37,746 nt of DNA. Origin: Porphyromonadaceae bacterium UBA7087 (GTDB lineage: Bacteria > Bacteroidota > Bacteroidia > Bacteroidales > Muribaculaceae). The DNA is taken from assembly GCA_002493515.1 (NCBI GenBank), contig DKYZ01000061.1, positions 1 to 37,746 of the forward strand, written 5' to 3'. Positions 14,048-24,383 of this stretch are shown piece by piece. Made by a program: the position numbers and the translations under genes. Position 1 is the stretch's first letter; every line of letters begins with the position of its first letter. The notes beneath the pieces were generated by a model, which was not told where the DNA came from, searched no databases, and was given only the letters and a program-made list of their open reading frames with translations.

Positions 14048-16396
14048 TCAGAAGGGATAGCCTATGGCCAGATGGAAGGCGAAGGCATCCTTGAAGGGGA
14101 CGTTGAAGTAATGGGGAGTGCCGTTGCTGTAAGGGGTGTGCAGCCCGTAGCCGAGGTCGCCGCGTATCACCATCATCCCTATGTCAATGCGCAGACCGAT
14201 TCCCGTGCCGAGGGCGATATCTTTGAAAAACGTCTTCCCCCTGAGCTTTCCGCCGGGACGCATCGGGTCATCTTTGAGCAGCCATATGTTGCCGGCGTCA
14301 ACGAACACCGCGCCATGGAGCACACTCACAATGGGGAATCGGTATTCCGCGTTCATCTCAAGCTTGAAGGTACCCGTCTGGTCGAAATAGCCGTTGCGGT
14401 CCGTGACCGGCGGACGGTAGCTGCCCGGGCCGATGGAACGCACCGTGAATGCACGGATGGAATTGGCGCCCCCTATGTAGAACTGCTCGGAATAGGGCAC
14501 CTCCTGCGAATTTCCGTAAGCATGCTCCGCCCCTATCAGGATTCTGGAAACAAGCCAATGGTCGGTGCCTCTGATCAGACGCCTGTTGTAGACGAGCTGC
14601 ACCTGCCCCTTGATGAACTGGGAGAACGGGATTCCGAAAAGCCTCTTCTCCCCTTTCACTCCGCAGGCACGCCATATCATGTCGAAGATATTTCCGCCCT
14701 CTATCACGTTAGCCGTGAAATTGATGCCGTTGATGCGGGCCCGCTCGAAAAACTTGTCGTAGGTGTATGTATAGCTCATCTGGGGGATGAACTGGTTCTG
14801 GAAGCTCAATCCTACTGCGGGATTCTGCGCCATTATGGAGTCGAATTCATGGGTGGTAGACAGCAGACGGTTGTACGAAAGCTTGAAGACGGTCCACTGG
14901 TTGAGCGCGTGGCGCGTGGCACGCCATTCATAGGAGAAACCGGCGTTGAACTCAACCAGTTTGAAATAATGCGGACGGTTGAGAAGGTCGACACCAGCCG
15001 AGATATTGGTCCAGTTGAGCTCGCGATGGCTTGTCTTGAAGAATCTGGGAGCGAGCAGGCGCGGGAAAGAGAGGGTCCCCGTCAGCCCCAGCTCGTAGCT
15101 GTTGAAGACGCTTCCCCGGTTGCGTCCCGTCTGCCATTCATAGCTGCCGGTGAGCTGCACGCTCAGACGCTCGCCGCCTCCGAACAGATTGTGGTTGGTA
15201 AGGCCGAAAGTTAGACCCGGACCGATGTAGCTGTTCGACTTCGAGGTGGCGTTCACCTCGATAGATGCCTCCAGAGGATTGTCAAACTGGCACACGATAT
15301 ACAGGTTCATCGTCGGGTCGTTGCCGAGGGTGTCGGCTGGCATCGGCTGGATCTGGATATTGCTGAAGATGCCGAGGCGCGACAGACGGTTCTGGGTGCG
15401 GTCCATGTCGCGCACAGAGAAAATCTTGTTCTTGCGGAAAGTTATACACTCGGGAATCAGCTTCTCGCGCAGCTTCGCGGGGCGCATCACTATTATGTCG
15501 CCCTTGGGGCTGGAAATCGTGTCGGGAGTCCCGGGCCTGCGCTTGCTGCGACGCAACACGTAGGTGGTTATGTCGCCGGTGCGGTACTGCACCTTGGCGG
15601 CCGGAGGAGTGTTCGCGGCCAGGGTCATCTTCACCGCTATCTTATGGGGCGTTATGGTGGAGTCGGCAAGATACTCTATGTATTCGGGACGGAAGTAATA
15701 ATATCCCCTGTTGCGCAGACGGTTGGTGATACGTATGCGTTCCGCCGACAGGGAGTCCACATTGAAAATCTCCCCTTTCCGCAGATATTCGCTCCTCCTG
15801 GCGAGGGAATCGATGAAATGACACAAGGGGGAATCCTTGTCGTCGATATAGATTATGGAGTCTATCGGATATGGGGTGGTGACATCAGCGGTGTATGTCA
15901 CCTTCGCCATCTTCTTGTTCTTCTTGTTGTAGTCGAGGCTATAGGTGACGTGAGACCCGAAATATCCGCTGTTGGCGAGAATCTGCTCGAGCATCTTGAC
16001 CCGCAGGGAGGGCTTGACGTCGGATATGAGCACAGGCTGCTGCACCATGCTTCTGTAAAGCCAGCCAATTATTCCCTTCGCGTCCTGGTTCCAGTAATTG
16101 TAGACCCACAGCCCGACAGGAATAGGCGACTTAAGGTAGGGGGAGCCTATCTTGAATGGCAACGCGTCGTTGGGAGCGACGTTTATGGCCTCCTTGAGAT
16201 GGTCCACAAGCCCGGAGGGGAGCTTCTCCTCCTTGTCAGGCGTCAGGATGTCGAACTTCTTCACTCCGGTATAAAGCACCTCTTCGTCAGGAATCCTTCT
16301 CGTGACATTACATGAGGCCAGCGTCAGCACCGCGAGCAGGGCCGTGAGCACACGCATGAGGAGACGGGAATATGTTACCTTTCTGTCACTTCTCAT
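14048..16396 (-). CDS. tamL: TamL: BamA/TamA-family outer-membrane lipoprotein
   Basis: A 782-residue protein. The signal ends in a lipobox (ALLAVLTLASC, then NVTRRIPDEEVLY). POTRA-like repeats follow (YLRKGEIFNVDSLSAERIR and similar), and the C-terminal half is a 16-strand-type barrel with SEQFYIGGANSIRAF, the conserved patch of the Omp85 superfamily. It ends in aromatic GYPF. TamA-like proteins that are lipidated are known in Bacteroidetes as TamL. With TamB they are thought to move lipids or insert proteins into the outer membrane. ATG 16396 (MRSDRKVTYSR) gives the signal a normal length and overlaps the tamB stop by 11 nt, so the two are translationally coupled. The frame is open to 16432. 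Confidence 0.92.
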   Translation of the reverse strand: MRSDRKVTYSRLLMRVLTALLAVLTLASCNVTRRIPDEEVLYTGVKKFDILTPDKEEKLPSGLVDHLKEAINVAPNDALPFKIGSPYLKSPIPVGLWVYNYWNQDAKGIIGWLYRSMVQQPVLISDVKPSLRVKMLEQILANSGYFGSHVTYSLDYNKKNKKMAKVTYTADVTTPYPIDSIIYIDDKDSPLCHFIDSLARRSEYLRKGEIFNVDSLSAERIRITNRLRNRGYYYFRPEYIEYLADSTITPHKIAVKMTLAANTPPAAKVQYRTGDITTYVLRRSKRRPGTPDTISSPKGDIIVMRPAKLREKLIPECITFRKNKIFSVRDMDRTQNRLSRLGIFSNIQIQPMPADTLGNDPTMNLYIVCQFDNPLEASIEVNATSKSNSYIGPGLTFGLTNHNLFGGGERLSVQLTGSYEWQTGRNRGSVFNSYELGLTGTLSFPRLLAPRFFKTSHRELNWTNISAGVDLLNRPHYFKLVEFNAGFSYEWRATRHALNQWTVFKLSYNRLLSTTHEFDSIMAQNPAVGLSFQNQFIPQMSYTYTYDKFFERARINGINFTANVIEGGNIFDMIWRACGVKGEKRLFGIPFSQFIKGQVQLVYNRRLIRGTDHWLVSRILIGAEHAYGNSQEVPYSEQFYIGGANSIRAFTVRSIGPGSYRPPVTDRNGYFDQTGTFKLEMNAEYRFPIVSVLHGAVFVDAGNIWLLKDDPMRPGGKLRGKTFFKDIALGTGIGLRIDIGMMVIRGDLGYGLHTPYSNGTPHYFNVPFKDAFAFHLAIGYPF

Positions 16397-19300
16397 TTTC
16401 ATCATTCTTATGGGCGTCGCCGCCATTGTCATTTACGCCAGCCTTACCACTGACGGAATCTGTCTCCTCCTTCCTCAGCGCCGCTCCGGCAGCCACAACG
16501 GTCGTGTCGGAGTTCTCACGTCTGCGTCCACGCCTGAAGCGGAAAAGATTGCGTAGCGTGGCGAGACGGCGCTTGAGCACGAAGCCGACACCGGTCTCGG
16601 TAATCTCGCCCTCAAGGATGCTCTCGTATCCCTGGTGACGGAATATCCGGGCATACATGGTGATGTTCTGAGTCTGCTTCAGTATATACTCGAAGGAGAT
16701 GTCGCTGATCAGGTTTTCGGAGAAATTCTCGTCGGCCGAGGCGTCCGTGGAATAGTTGCCCCCGACGCTGATCTTGAACCGGTTGTTGAACAGCGATTTC
16801 GACACCTGGTAGCTGTAGCTCATGGTGGTGGAGTTGTCGCCGTTCACCATCTTGTCATACTGGTCGACTCCGAACGAGAGGTCGACTCCCCGGATGTTCT
16901 GCGCCGCCCAGGAATTCAGTTTCCCGGTGAGATAGCTGTAAAGCATTCCCGAGGTAGGCCCGCTGTCGGTCTTGACTCCGTTGGCGGTATACTGGCCATA
17001 GATGAACAGGCTCATTGCCTGCTGGCTACGCTGGTCGGCGCTCATCGACTGCAGCTGGTTCTCTATCCCTATGTCGTTGTCCGCCTTGAGGTCGAATTTA
17101 AGCGCGGGCTGCGACAGATAGCCCCCCACATCCATCATGACCACGAAATCGACAAGACGCGAGTTGCCGTTCTCCACCACGTTGGCCTTTATGTTGTCGT
17201 GCGCGCTCACCGAGAGCTGGGGATTCATTATGTCGCCCGACCAGGTGATGCTGCTCGCCGGATCGAACGTCATCATCTTCTGCCCGATCGGAAGGCTGTA
17301 TCTCGCGAATCCCTCCCCTGTGGTCAGAGTCCCGTTGAGACGCATGTCGCCCATATAGTTCTGATAATAGTTGAGCGAGCCGGAAGGCTGCACCTGCACC
17401 TTGTCGGTGCCGTTGCCGCTGAGATTCACCGTAGCCTGCATGCCCGGCTGCAGCGTGAGCGAGGCAATGACGCGCATGTTAAGCTGCTGAGGCACACTGT
17501 CGGCCTTGGCCACCTGGGTGGTATCGGAGAAAACCACAAACTTCACCACATCGTCGGCATCGGTCACATTGACTTCCGGGCCAAGTGTCTGGAGGGTGTA
17601 CGTTATGTCGGTAGCGCTGAGCACGGTGGCATTGGCGTTTACCGTGAAGTGTTTCATCGGCCCTCGCGCCGAGGCGTTGAGATTGAGGAACAGTTTGCCG
17701 TAGATATCCGTGCGTGCCCGCTTGTCGTTGGCCACGAGCTGGATGTTCTGGGCATTGGCGGAGATATCGAAAGAGACGTCGCTGAACTTACGCGCATTTA
17801 TCGAGCCGTTGACAGTCAGCGGGTTGTCGTTCATCGCCCATATATCGTAGTTGTTGAATCCCACCACGTTGTCGGCCACCGTGAGCGGCTCCTCGTCGAA
17901 GCGCAGACGTGTCCCCGACATGGGGATATAGACGTTTACTGAGTCACATTTGAGCGACCCGTTGAGAAGAGGCTCGGTGAACGAGCCGGTCATATCCATC
18001 TCCCCGGTGAGGGCACCGTTGAGCACGGCCACATCCTTGCCGATGAAGGCGTTGGCCACCGATATCGGGAAGTGTATCAGTTTCAGGCCCATCTCCTCGG
18101 GAGAGAGCTTGCCGACGGAGTCAGGCACGAGACGCACATTGGCCGACAAGGCATCGCTGCCATCTATCTTCAGAGTGGCTTTGGCCTTGGTGGCGCCGCT
18201 GTTCTCGAGACCGGCCTCCAGATTCATGTCGAAATCCCCTACCCTCACGCGGTCGTAGCTGAAATCATGCACGCTGAGCGTGCCTCCACCCTCGAAACCG
18301 ACGTCGCTGTAGCCGATGGTCAGGTCGGAATTGACTATAGCCGTTACAGGAGGTGCGTCAACAACCATGCTCATGAAATCCTGCACCCGTATGTTGGAGA
18401 GATTCACCTGCAGCTCATCGTAGCCGTTGGCCGCGGGACGTGTTCGCATGGCGATGGAGCTCTCACGGCTCCTGGCCTCGAGATTGGCGTCGATGCGCCC
18501 GTTGAAGGCGTATTCTATGTGGTTGTCAAGATTGATGGTCCAGGGAAGATAAGCGATCGTGGCCTTCAGCGGCGTGAAGTGGAGGTTGACGGCGGAGTCC
18601 ATCACGGCCACGGTGAAACCGAGACGATAACCGGTCTCTCCCTTCTCGTTACGCTGTGTGAGCGAGGCCAGGGCTCGGTTGGAGCCGACATATCCGTTGA
18701 GGTCGACGTCGGCGAGCTCGGGGAGATTTCCCTTCCTGTTGCCCAGGTGCATCTTGTAGTCAAGAAGCCGGCCCCTCTCCCGAAGCGTAAGCGACATGGT
18801 GTCGAGGCGCATGGAGCCTGTGTTGAGGTTACGCGCGTCGGCATATCCGTGGAGCAGGCTGTCATTCCGGAAAGAAGCCCATATGGTGTCAACACTCATG
18901 CCCTGGGCGTTGAGCACCTGCCCGGCGAGCCCCTTGCCGGAGGCTGCCACGTCAAGGCTGAACGGAGGCAGACATTTCTGCAGCACGTCGAAGTCGAGCT
19001 CACGGCGGTCGATCTGACGCATAGCGGAGTCGGCCGCCGCCGTGAATCCGTCCACCAGACGCTTCAGCCCGGAAGAGCTGGAGAAGTCGAGGCTCGTCAT
19101 GTTGGCGGCCACACTGGCGGCCACATTGTCGGCAGTGGCGTCGATATGGGCCGTGAGTGCGCCCGGAATACGGTAGAACTTATTGGCTAGTGTCCACTCA
19201 AAGTCGGACACCTTCATATCGGCGTCATACAGCCAGCGTTCCGGACTCGCCGAGCCCTCTATGAAGATGTTGCCCCGGCCTCCGTTCTCCTCCTTGCTGA

Positions 19301-21341
19301 GGCCGAGGGCATACAGGTTGGCGTTGTTGATATGGCCCCTGATGTCAAAGGTATACAGATCAGGCGCCACAGTTCCGGCTGCATCAAGATCGAAACTGAG
19401 GTTTGTGTTTCCGGAATTTGCCGTCAGGGTATAGGCTCCGTCGGAAAGAGTGGCGACCGCACTGATGTCTTTCAAGACATTCTTCTGGTATTCTATTGAA
19501 CTGAGACGTATCTCGGCGTGGGTCCTGGCAGCCGGGCGCGTGGGGTTGAAACCTGCTCCGTCGGCATCCACCGTGGCGTATACACGTCCTATTCCGAGCG
19601 TGGGCATTATCTCCGCCACATTGAGCCCTCTGGATTCCACATGGGCCTCATAGCTCTCGGCATTCATGCTCACGTGGCCGAGGGCGGCGAGGGTGCCTCC
19701 GGCGGTGTGGAGCCCGAGATCGGCTCTGTATGTGCCGCAGTCGGCTCCGGCAGTGCCCTTTATGGAGAATGCCGGCACGTGCACCCCGGTGCCCTTGAGC
19801 ATATGCGATATCATCGAGGTGTTGGCCACCTCGCCGTCGATATCCACTCCGGCACGAAGTTTCTTCAGGTCGAGTGCGTTTTTCGCATATCCTTTGGCCG
19901 CCAGACGCACGAAACCGTCGATGCGTGCGTCAAGACGCTCGATGGCGACGTCGGCCAGGGTGCCGACGGCCTTGAGCCGGGCCACCAGGGGATTGCGGTT
20001 GGGAAGCATGGCGGTGTATGTCTTCAGCGCCGGCATGAACGCCTCGACGTCAGGCATGCCGAGGGTGGCGGCCAGGGTCGCGTCGACAGGGGCCTTTGGA
20101 TTCAGCTCCATCAGGGCGAAGGGGATGCCGGCGGTGCCGGATATATCTGAATAAGGAGTGCGCACCTTCAGGTCGCGCAGCGTCAGGCCGGTGGAATCCA
20201 CGCCGACAAAACCTGCACCCTGCGTCACATAAAGGCCGGAGCGCTCACGGGCCGTGAGGCGGGTTATGGGAAGATTCACTGTGGAGGCCTCGTTGTAGAA
20301 ATTCCTCAGACCTACCGCCACTTCGGACAGCGATATATATGAGGCATCGAAACCGGGAAGCGGTTTCGCACCTTTTGTGGCGTAAACCACGTTGAAGCCG
20401 TCCAGGGCGATGCTGTCGGCAAGTATCCGCATGGGAGGCCCCGGAGCCGAGGTGTCGACAGGCGCGGGATGCTCCTTCACATATTCGGGCGTAGGCGCGA
20501 TATAGGTGAAGTTCCCGTTGGCCACACCGAGGCTGGAGGCCGTTATCCTGTTCTCGCGAAGATCCACCACGCCCTTGCGCAAGGAAACGGTGGCGGCATC
20601 CATATACATCGTGTCGATGGTAGGCAGCATCGACATCGCGAACCGGAATTTCTCCAGCCGTATGTCGTTGGCCTTGATGAGGAACGGAGTGGCGGCAGTA
20701 TCTGTCGGAGTCGGCTTTTTCTTCCACACATCCATATAGAGTTTCAGGTCGCCGTCTTTCACGACAGCCTTGTTGAGCGAGATCTCGCTCGTGCGGATAT
20801 TGGCGAAACTCCTGTCGTCGGCATCGAGGTGGCCAGCGCGCACACTTAGTATCATCGATGAGTCGGGAGAGACCATCCGGTAATAGCCATCGGTGAGCGA
20901 CAGTCGCTTGGGGCGCACATCGAGCGCGAGAAGCGGCTTAAGGTCTATGTCGGCCACCACCTCTTTCGCATTGACCATTGTGTCGGCATGCTGGTCGAGC
21001 ACCGTTACACCCGACAGGCTTACGTTGAGCGGGAAACGGAGCCGGAACCTGTCAACCTGGATTTTAATTCCGGTGGACTTGTATACGTAGTCGCAGGCCT
21101 TGTCCTTTACAAAGGTCTGTACAGGAGGTATATAAAGCAGCACGACCGCGAGCACCACAATCATGACAACCGAGACTACGAGCCATATCAGTGTCTTGAG
21201 CGTTCGTCTTAGCCATGTGGGCTTTATCCAATGCGACTTCGGCCGACCCTCCGGCGTCCGGTTGTCAGAAGCCTGGTTGTCGGGCGTCGGAGCGCCGTCG
21301 GCAGCCATATTATCATTTATTTCGGTGTGGTCTTTGTCCAT
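16386..21341 (-). CDS. tamB: TamB: translocation/assembly module inner-membrane AsmA-like protein
   Basis: A 1651-residue protein with an N-terminal cytosolic tail, one transmembrane segment (LIWLVVSVVMIVVLAVVLLY, near residue 50) and then a very long beta-rich periplasmic region. The C-terminal TamB domain (DUF490-type) is recognised by GYLSQPALKFDL, SDGQ-type repeats, and the closing IFRHQGYESILEGEITETG. Such proteins form a hydrophobic groove bridging inner and outer membranes for lipid transport or barrel assembly. The length is usual for Bacteroidales. It has a near-ideal promoter 70 nt upstream and overlaps tamL. It is divergent from the sugar operon at 21.6 kb. Confidence 0.93.
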   Translation of the reverse strand: MDKDHTEINDNMAADGAPTPDNQASDNRTPEGRPKSHWIKPTWLRRTLKTLIWLVVSVVMIVVLAVVLLYIPPVQTFVKDKACDYVYKSTGIKIQVDRFRLRFPLNVSLSGVTVLDQHADTMVNAKEVVADIDLKPLLALDVRPKRLSLTDGYYRMVSPDSSMILSVRAGHLDADDRSFANIRTSEISLNKAVVKDGDLKLYMDVWKKKPTPTDTAATPFLIKANDIRLEKFRFAMSMLPTIDTMYMDAATVSLRKGVVDLRENRITASSLGVANGNFTYIAPTPEYVKEHPAPVDTSAPGPPMRILADSIALDGFNVVYATKGAKPLPGFDASYISLSEVAVGLRNFYNEASTVNLPITRLTARERSGLYVTQGAGFVGVDSTGLTLRDLKVRTPYSDISGTAGIPFALMELNPKAPVDATLAATLGMPDVEAFMPALKTYTAMLPNRNPLVARLKAVGTLADVAIERLDARIDGFVRLAAKGYAKNALDLKKLRAGVDIDGEVANTSMISHMLKGTGVHVPAFSIKGTAGADCGTYRADLGLHTAGGTLAALGHVSMNAESYEAHVESRGLNVAEIMPTLGIGRVYATVDADGAGFNPTRPAARTHAEIRLSSIEYQKNVLKDISAVATLSDGAYTLTANSGNTNLSFDLDAAGTVAPDLYTFDIRGHINNANLYALGLSKEENGGRGNIFIEGSASPERWLYDADMKVSDFEWTLANKFYRIPGALTAHIDATADNVAASVAANMTSLDFSSSSGLKRLVDGFTAAADSAMRQIDRRELDFDVLQKCLPPFSLDVAASGKGLAGQVLNAQGMSVDTIWASFRNDSLLHGYADARNLNTGSMRLDTMSLTLRERGRLLDYKMHLGNRKGNLPELADVDLNGYVGSNRALASLTQRNEKGETGYRLGFTVAVMDSAVNLHFTPLKATIAYLPWTINLDNHIEYAFNGRIDANLEARSRESSIAMRTRPAANGYDELQVNLSNIRVQDFMSMVVDAPPVTAIVNSDLTIGYSDVGFEGGGTLSVHDFSYDRVRVGDFDMNLEAGLENSGATKAKATLKIDGSDALSANVRLVPDSVGKLSPEEMGLKLIHFPISVANAFIGKDVAVLNGALTGEMDMTGSFTEPLLNGSLKCDSVNVYIPMSGTRLRFDEEPLTVADNVVGFNNYDIWAMNDNPLTVNGSINARKFSDVSFDISANAQNIQLVANDKRARTDIYGKLFLNLNASARGPMKHFTVNANATVLSATDITYTLQTLGPEVNVTDADDVVKFVVFSDTTQVAKADSVPQQLNMRVIASLTLQPGMQATVNLSGNGTDKVQVQPSGSLNYYQNYMGDMRLNGTLTTGEGFARYSLPIGQKMMTFDPASSITWSGDIMNPQLSVSAHDNIKANVVENGNSRLVDFVVMMDVGGYLSQPALKFDLKADNDIGIENQLQSMSADQRSQQAMSLFIYGQYTANGVKTDSGPTSGMLYSYLTGKLNSWAAQNIRGVDLSFGVDQYDKMVNGDNSTTMSYSYQVSKSLFNNRFKISVGGNYSTDASADENFSENLISDISFEYILKQTQNITMYARIFRHQGYESILEGEITETGVGFVLKRRLATLRNLFRFRRGRRRENSDTTVVAAGAALRKEETDSVSGKAGVNDNGGDAHKNDENEK

Positions 21342-21414
21342 CTGTTCTATTCAGGCGTTGCCTCGGAACGGCCCGTTCGGCTCCCCCTGGAACCGTCGCA
21401 GCCGCAGCCTACGG

Positions 21415-21445
21415 CAAAATTAACTCTTTTTAAGGAACATTCAAA
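21415..21445 (-). promoter_or_regulatory. Promoter of the tamB-tamL operon
   Basis: Minus strand: TTTG (21442-21445), 19-nt spacer, TAATTTTG (21415-21422). Both boxes match fully. Predicted leader is about 65 nt. Confidence 0.8.
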
Positions 21446-21538
21446 ACATTTCAAAGGTTTAGACACTCCCTATTTTTATCCGGTAAATGATTTAGTCAAA
21501 AACATTGCCGCGATAAGGGAATCTTGAAATTTTTTTCT

Positions 21539-21546
21539 TACATTTG
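21539..21546 (+). promoter_or_regulatory. -7 box for the sugar operon
   Basis: TACATTTG matches TAnnTTTG and lies 80 nt before the mutarotase ATG. No TTTG is seen 19-20 nt upstream, so activator help is possible. Confidence 0.5.
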
Positions 21547-21626
21547 CCGTGCTATTGCAATATCCTCCTCCCGGAGGGTACATATATTTGAATCTAAAGA
21601 CCAATAACAATATTGAGGAACACGTC

Positions 21627-21956
21627 ATGCAACGTATCGTAAAGACCCTGACGCTAAAGGATGACCCCGAACTGATCGGGGAGTACCGCCGGGTACATGA
21701 AAATATCTGGCCGGAGATAAGAAACGGGATTCTCGAGGTCGGTGTCACCACTATGGACATCTATCTTCTCGGCAACCTTCTGGTGATGATTGTCGAGGCT
21801 CCCGACACCATCGACTTTGACGCCGCCTTCTCAAGGCTCGCCGGCTTGCCCCGGCAGAAGGAATGGGAGGAATTCGTGGCGAGATTCCAGAACTGCGGGA
21901 AAGATGAGTCGTCGGCGGAGAAATGGAAAGTGATGACCCGTATTTTCAAGCTATGA
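21627..21956 (+). CDS. L-rhamnose/L-fucose mutarotase (RhaM/YiiL family)
   Basis: A 109-residue protein from ATG 21627 (MQRIVKTLTL). It carries the family pattern YRRVHENIWPEI near the N-terminus, with the catalytic His, then GVTTMDIYLLGN and the aromatic-rich end. The family interconverts alpha and beta anomers of L-rhamnose or L-fucose in the cytosol. It is the first gene of a three-gene operon; its stop codon overlaps the start of the permease gene (ATGA). The frame could be extended to 21549 but that part overlaps the likely transcription start and lacks family similarity. Whether rhamnose or fucose is the substrate cannot be read from the sequence; the permease favours fucose. Confidence 0.88.
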   Translation: MQRIVKTLTLKDDPELIGEYRRVHENIWPEIRNGILEVGVTTMDIYLLGNLLVMIVEAPDTIDFDAAFSRLAGLPRQKEWEEFVARFQNCGKDESSAEKWKVMTRIFKL

Positions 21957-23221
21957 CCATGCAGCGCATCTCAAAAACCTTCGGACTCCAGTTCGTCCTC
22001 GTCAGTCTTCTTTTCCTGCTATGGGGAGTGGCCAACAACATGAACGACACGCTGCTGGCGGCATTCAAGCGCATCATGTCGATGAGCGACCTGCAGACCT
22101 CGCTGGTGCAATTCGCCTTCTATGGCGCCTACTTCTGCTTCGCGCTGCCTGCGGCGCTCTTCGTCAGGAAGTTCACATATAAGGCGGGAATCCTCCTCGG
22201 GCTCGCTCTTTATGCCGCCGGCACCATGCTGTTCCTCCCTGCCGGCGACGCAGCCTCCTACCCTTTCTTTCTCGTGGCGATATATGTGATGGCGGGCGGA
22301 TGCGCTATACTGGAAACCACCGCCAATCCCTACATCCTGTCGATGGGCGCGAGGGAGACCGCCACACGCCGCCTCAACATCGCCCAGACTCTGAATCCCA
22401 TAGGCGCGATATGCGGCATTCTTCTCAGCCGCCACTTCATCCTCTCTGAACTGAATGCCGCCGACGCGGCCGAGCGCGGCTCGATGTCGGCCGATTCGCT
22501 GCTGGAGATGCAGCACCACGAGCTTGACGCCATATCGGGGACATACATGATAATAGGAGTCGTATTGTGTGCGCTCTTTATCGTGATACTGCTTGCCAGA
22601 ATGCCGAAAGACCGTGATGATTCCGCATTGGCTCCCATAAGGGCGACGCTAAGCAATCTTTGGAAAAACCGCCGGTACAGATACGGCGTGGTGGCGCAGT
22701 TCTTCTATGTAGGCGTGCAGACATGCGTCTGGTCGTTCACCATCCGCTACGTCATGGCTCAGACAGGATGTCTTGAGAAGGATGCGTCGATGTATTTCCT
22801 GTATTCAATCATCGCCTTCGCCCTGTTCCGTATCTTCTTCACATGGCTCATGAAGTATGTGGCTCCCGCGAGACTTCTCCTTTTGGCAGCTGTCGCCGGG
22901 CTTGCGCTCACTTTCATCGTGATGTCTTTCCACGGCATGGTCGCCGTCTCGGCGCTTGTGGCAATCTCGGCTGCCATGTCGCTGATGTTCCCTACCATCT
23001 ATGGAGTCGCGCTCGGCGATGTGGAGCCCGCAGACGCCAAGATAGGGGCTTCCGGTCTGATTATGGCAATCCTCGGCGGAGCGTTGCTCACGCCTCTCCA
23101 GGCCCTGGTTTCCGATATGGCGGGAATCTCCATCTCTTTCTGCGTGCCTCTCTTCTGCTTCCTCATAATCCTCCTTTATTCAATCTATCTGATGCAGCGT
23201 GCCTGCGTACATCACAACTGA
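21953..23221 (+). CDS. fucP: FucP-type sugar:H+ symporter (MFS)
   Basis: A 422-residue MFS permease with about 12 hydrophobic segments. Opens MTMQRISKTFGLQFVLVSLL and has FLLWGVANNMNDTLLAAFKR, typical of the FucP/fucose permease family, including the Asp and Asn used in proton coupling in that family. The mid-region ETTANPYILSMG is the family's second strong signature. It imports L-fucose or a related deoxysugar across the inner membrane. ATG 21953 overlaps the mutarotase TGA, and only four bases separate its stop from the next gene's ATG. The operon is therefore strongly coupled. Confidence 0.9.
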   Translation: MTMQRISKTFGLQFVLVSLLFLLWGVANNMNDTLLAAFKRIMSMSDLQTSLVQFAFYGAYFCFALPAALFVRKFTYKAGILLGLALYAAGTMLFLPAGDAASYPFFLVAIYVMAGGCAILETTANPYILSMGARETATRRLNIAQTLNPIGAICGILLSRHFILSELNAADAAERGSMSADSLLEMQHHELDAISGTYMIIGVVLCALFIVILLARMPKDRDDSALAPIRATLSNLWKNRRYRYGVVAQFFYVGVQTCVWSFTIRYVMAQTGCLEKDASMYFLYSIIAFALFRIFFTWLMKYVAPARLLLLAAVAGLALTFIVMSFHGMVAVSALVAISAAMSLMFPTIYGVALGDVEPADAKIGASGLIMAILGGALLTPLQALVSDMAGISISFCVPLFCFLIILLYSIYLMQRACVHHN

Positions 23222-23225
23222 AATC

Positions 23226-24383
23226 ATGACAAAAAAAGTTTTCGTCTCCGGCTGCTACGACATGCTGCATTCCGGCCATGTCGCCTTCTTCAAGTCAGCC
23301 TCAAAATATGGCGACCTCTATGTGGGAATCGGTTCCGACAAGACAATCGAGGAGCTGAAACACCGCAAGACGGTATATTCCGAGAGGGAACGTCTGTATA
23401 TGGTCAAGGCAATCCGCTATGTGAAGGACGCCTTCATAAATCCGGGGTCCGGGATGCTCGACTTCGTCGACACCATGGATATGGTGAAGCCGGATGTATT
23501 CGTAGTCAATTCCGACGGAGGAAGCGATGTGAAACGCAGGCTGTGCACCGAGCGCGGCATAGAGTACGTCGAGCTCGAGAGAGTGCCTGACGATGGTCTG
23601 GAGGCGCGTTCCACTACCTCGCTGCGCAAGGGTGTGAGGTCCGGCCTTCCTTACCGCGTCGATATCGCCGGCACGTGGATTGACCAGCCTTACGTGTCGG
23701 AACACGGTGCCGGGTGGGCTCTGACCATAAGCATCGAGCCGACGGTGGAATTCATGGAGCGTGGCGGAATGTCGACCTCCACCCGAAATGCCGCCAAAAA
23801 GATCTGGCCTTACGAACTGCCCGACGGCGACGAGGAGATGCTTGCCCGTCTGCTGTTCTGCTTCGAAAACGACCCTGAGAACAAGGGACACATATCCGGG
23901 GCACAGGATGCCATCGGCATCTGCATGTCGGGGCTCAACCGCCATTACTACGACGGCCACTACTGGCCATCGAGAATCGAGTCGTGTCATGACGAGGAGA
24001 TACTTTCGTGGTTGGAGAGCCATGTATGCCTTGTGCCGATGTTTCCGCGCCGTCCCGGCTGTTCAGTTGTGGACGGCAAGGACATAACCCCGGCAAAGGT
24101 AAAAGACCTGACCGAGGCAGCCGACCGCTGCTGGGCCGCGATAATGGAGAGGAATCTCGGAGCTTTCGCGTCAGCCTTCATGGATTCATTCAATGCGCAG
24201 GTAGCCATGTTCCCCGCCATGATGCAGCCCGGTGTGCAGGAGCACATCGACAGATGGAGCGGCAAGGCGCTCGCCTGGAAAATGCTCGGCGCCGGAGGCG
24301 GAGGCCATCTCGCCCTCGTCATGGAAAGCATCCCTGAAGACGATTCCGTGATACCCATAAAGATACGCCGCCGGGGAATCTGA
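23226..24383 (+). CDS. Fused nucleotidylyltransferase + GHMP-type sugar kinase
   Basis: A 385-residue two-domain protein. Residues 1-135 form an HxGH nucleotidylyltransferase (VFVSGCYDMLHSGHVAFF with HSGH at 15-18; EARSTTSLR at 126-134). Residues about 140-385 form a GHMP-kinase-like domain: PYRVDIAGTWID (motif 1), GGMSTSTRNAA (a divergent motif 2), GHISGAQDAIG (a QD substrate-loop signature as in heptose kinases), and LGAGGGGHLALV (motif 3). The fusion could phosphorylate a sugar at C1 and then couple it to a nucleotide. It follows a FucP-type permease by four bases, so a salvage role for L-fucose or a like sugar is inferred. Bacteroides Fkp does the same for GDP-fucose but uses a different, much larger architecture. 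Substrate and nucleotide are unknown. Confidence 0.85.
   Translation: MTKKVFVSGCYDMLHSGHVAFFKSASKYGDLYVGIGSDKTIEELKHRKTVYSERERLYMVKAIRYVKDAFINPGSGMLDFVDTMDMVKPDVFVVNSDGGSDVKRRLCTERGIEYVELERVPDDGLEARSTTSLRKGVRSGLPYRVDIAGTWIDQPYVSEHGAGWALTISIEPTVEFMERGGMSTSTRNAAKKIWPYELPDGDEEMLARLLFCFENDPENKGHISGAQDAIGICMSGLNRHYYDGHYWPSRIESCHDEEILSWLESHVCLVPMFPRRPGCSVVDGKDITPAKVKDLTEAADRCWAAIMERNLGAFASAFMDSFNAQVAMFPAMMQPGVQEHIDRWSGKALAWKMLGAGGGGHLALVMESIPEDDSVIPIKIRRRGI

Noticed and set aside
14072..15214. Long plus-strand open frame (380 codons) and similar ones at 16635-17942, 18072-19190, 2286-3155, 5012-5869 and 9604-10392
   Set aside because: Each lies opposite a well-recognised gene (tamL, tamB, phosphatidyltransferase, pdxA, metK) and shows no domain, signal or promoter of its own; high GC leaves antisense frames open.
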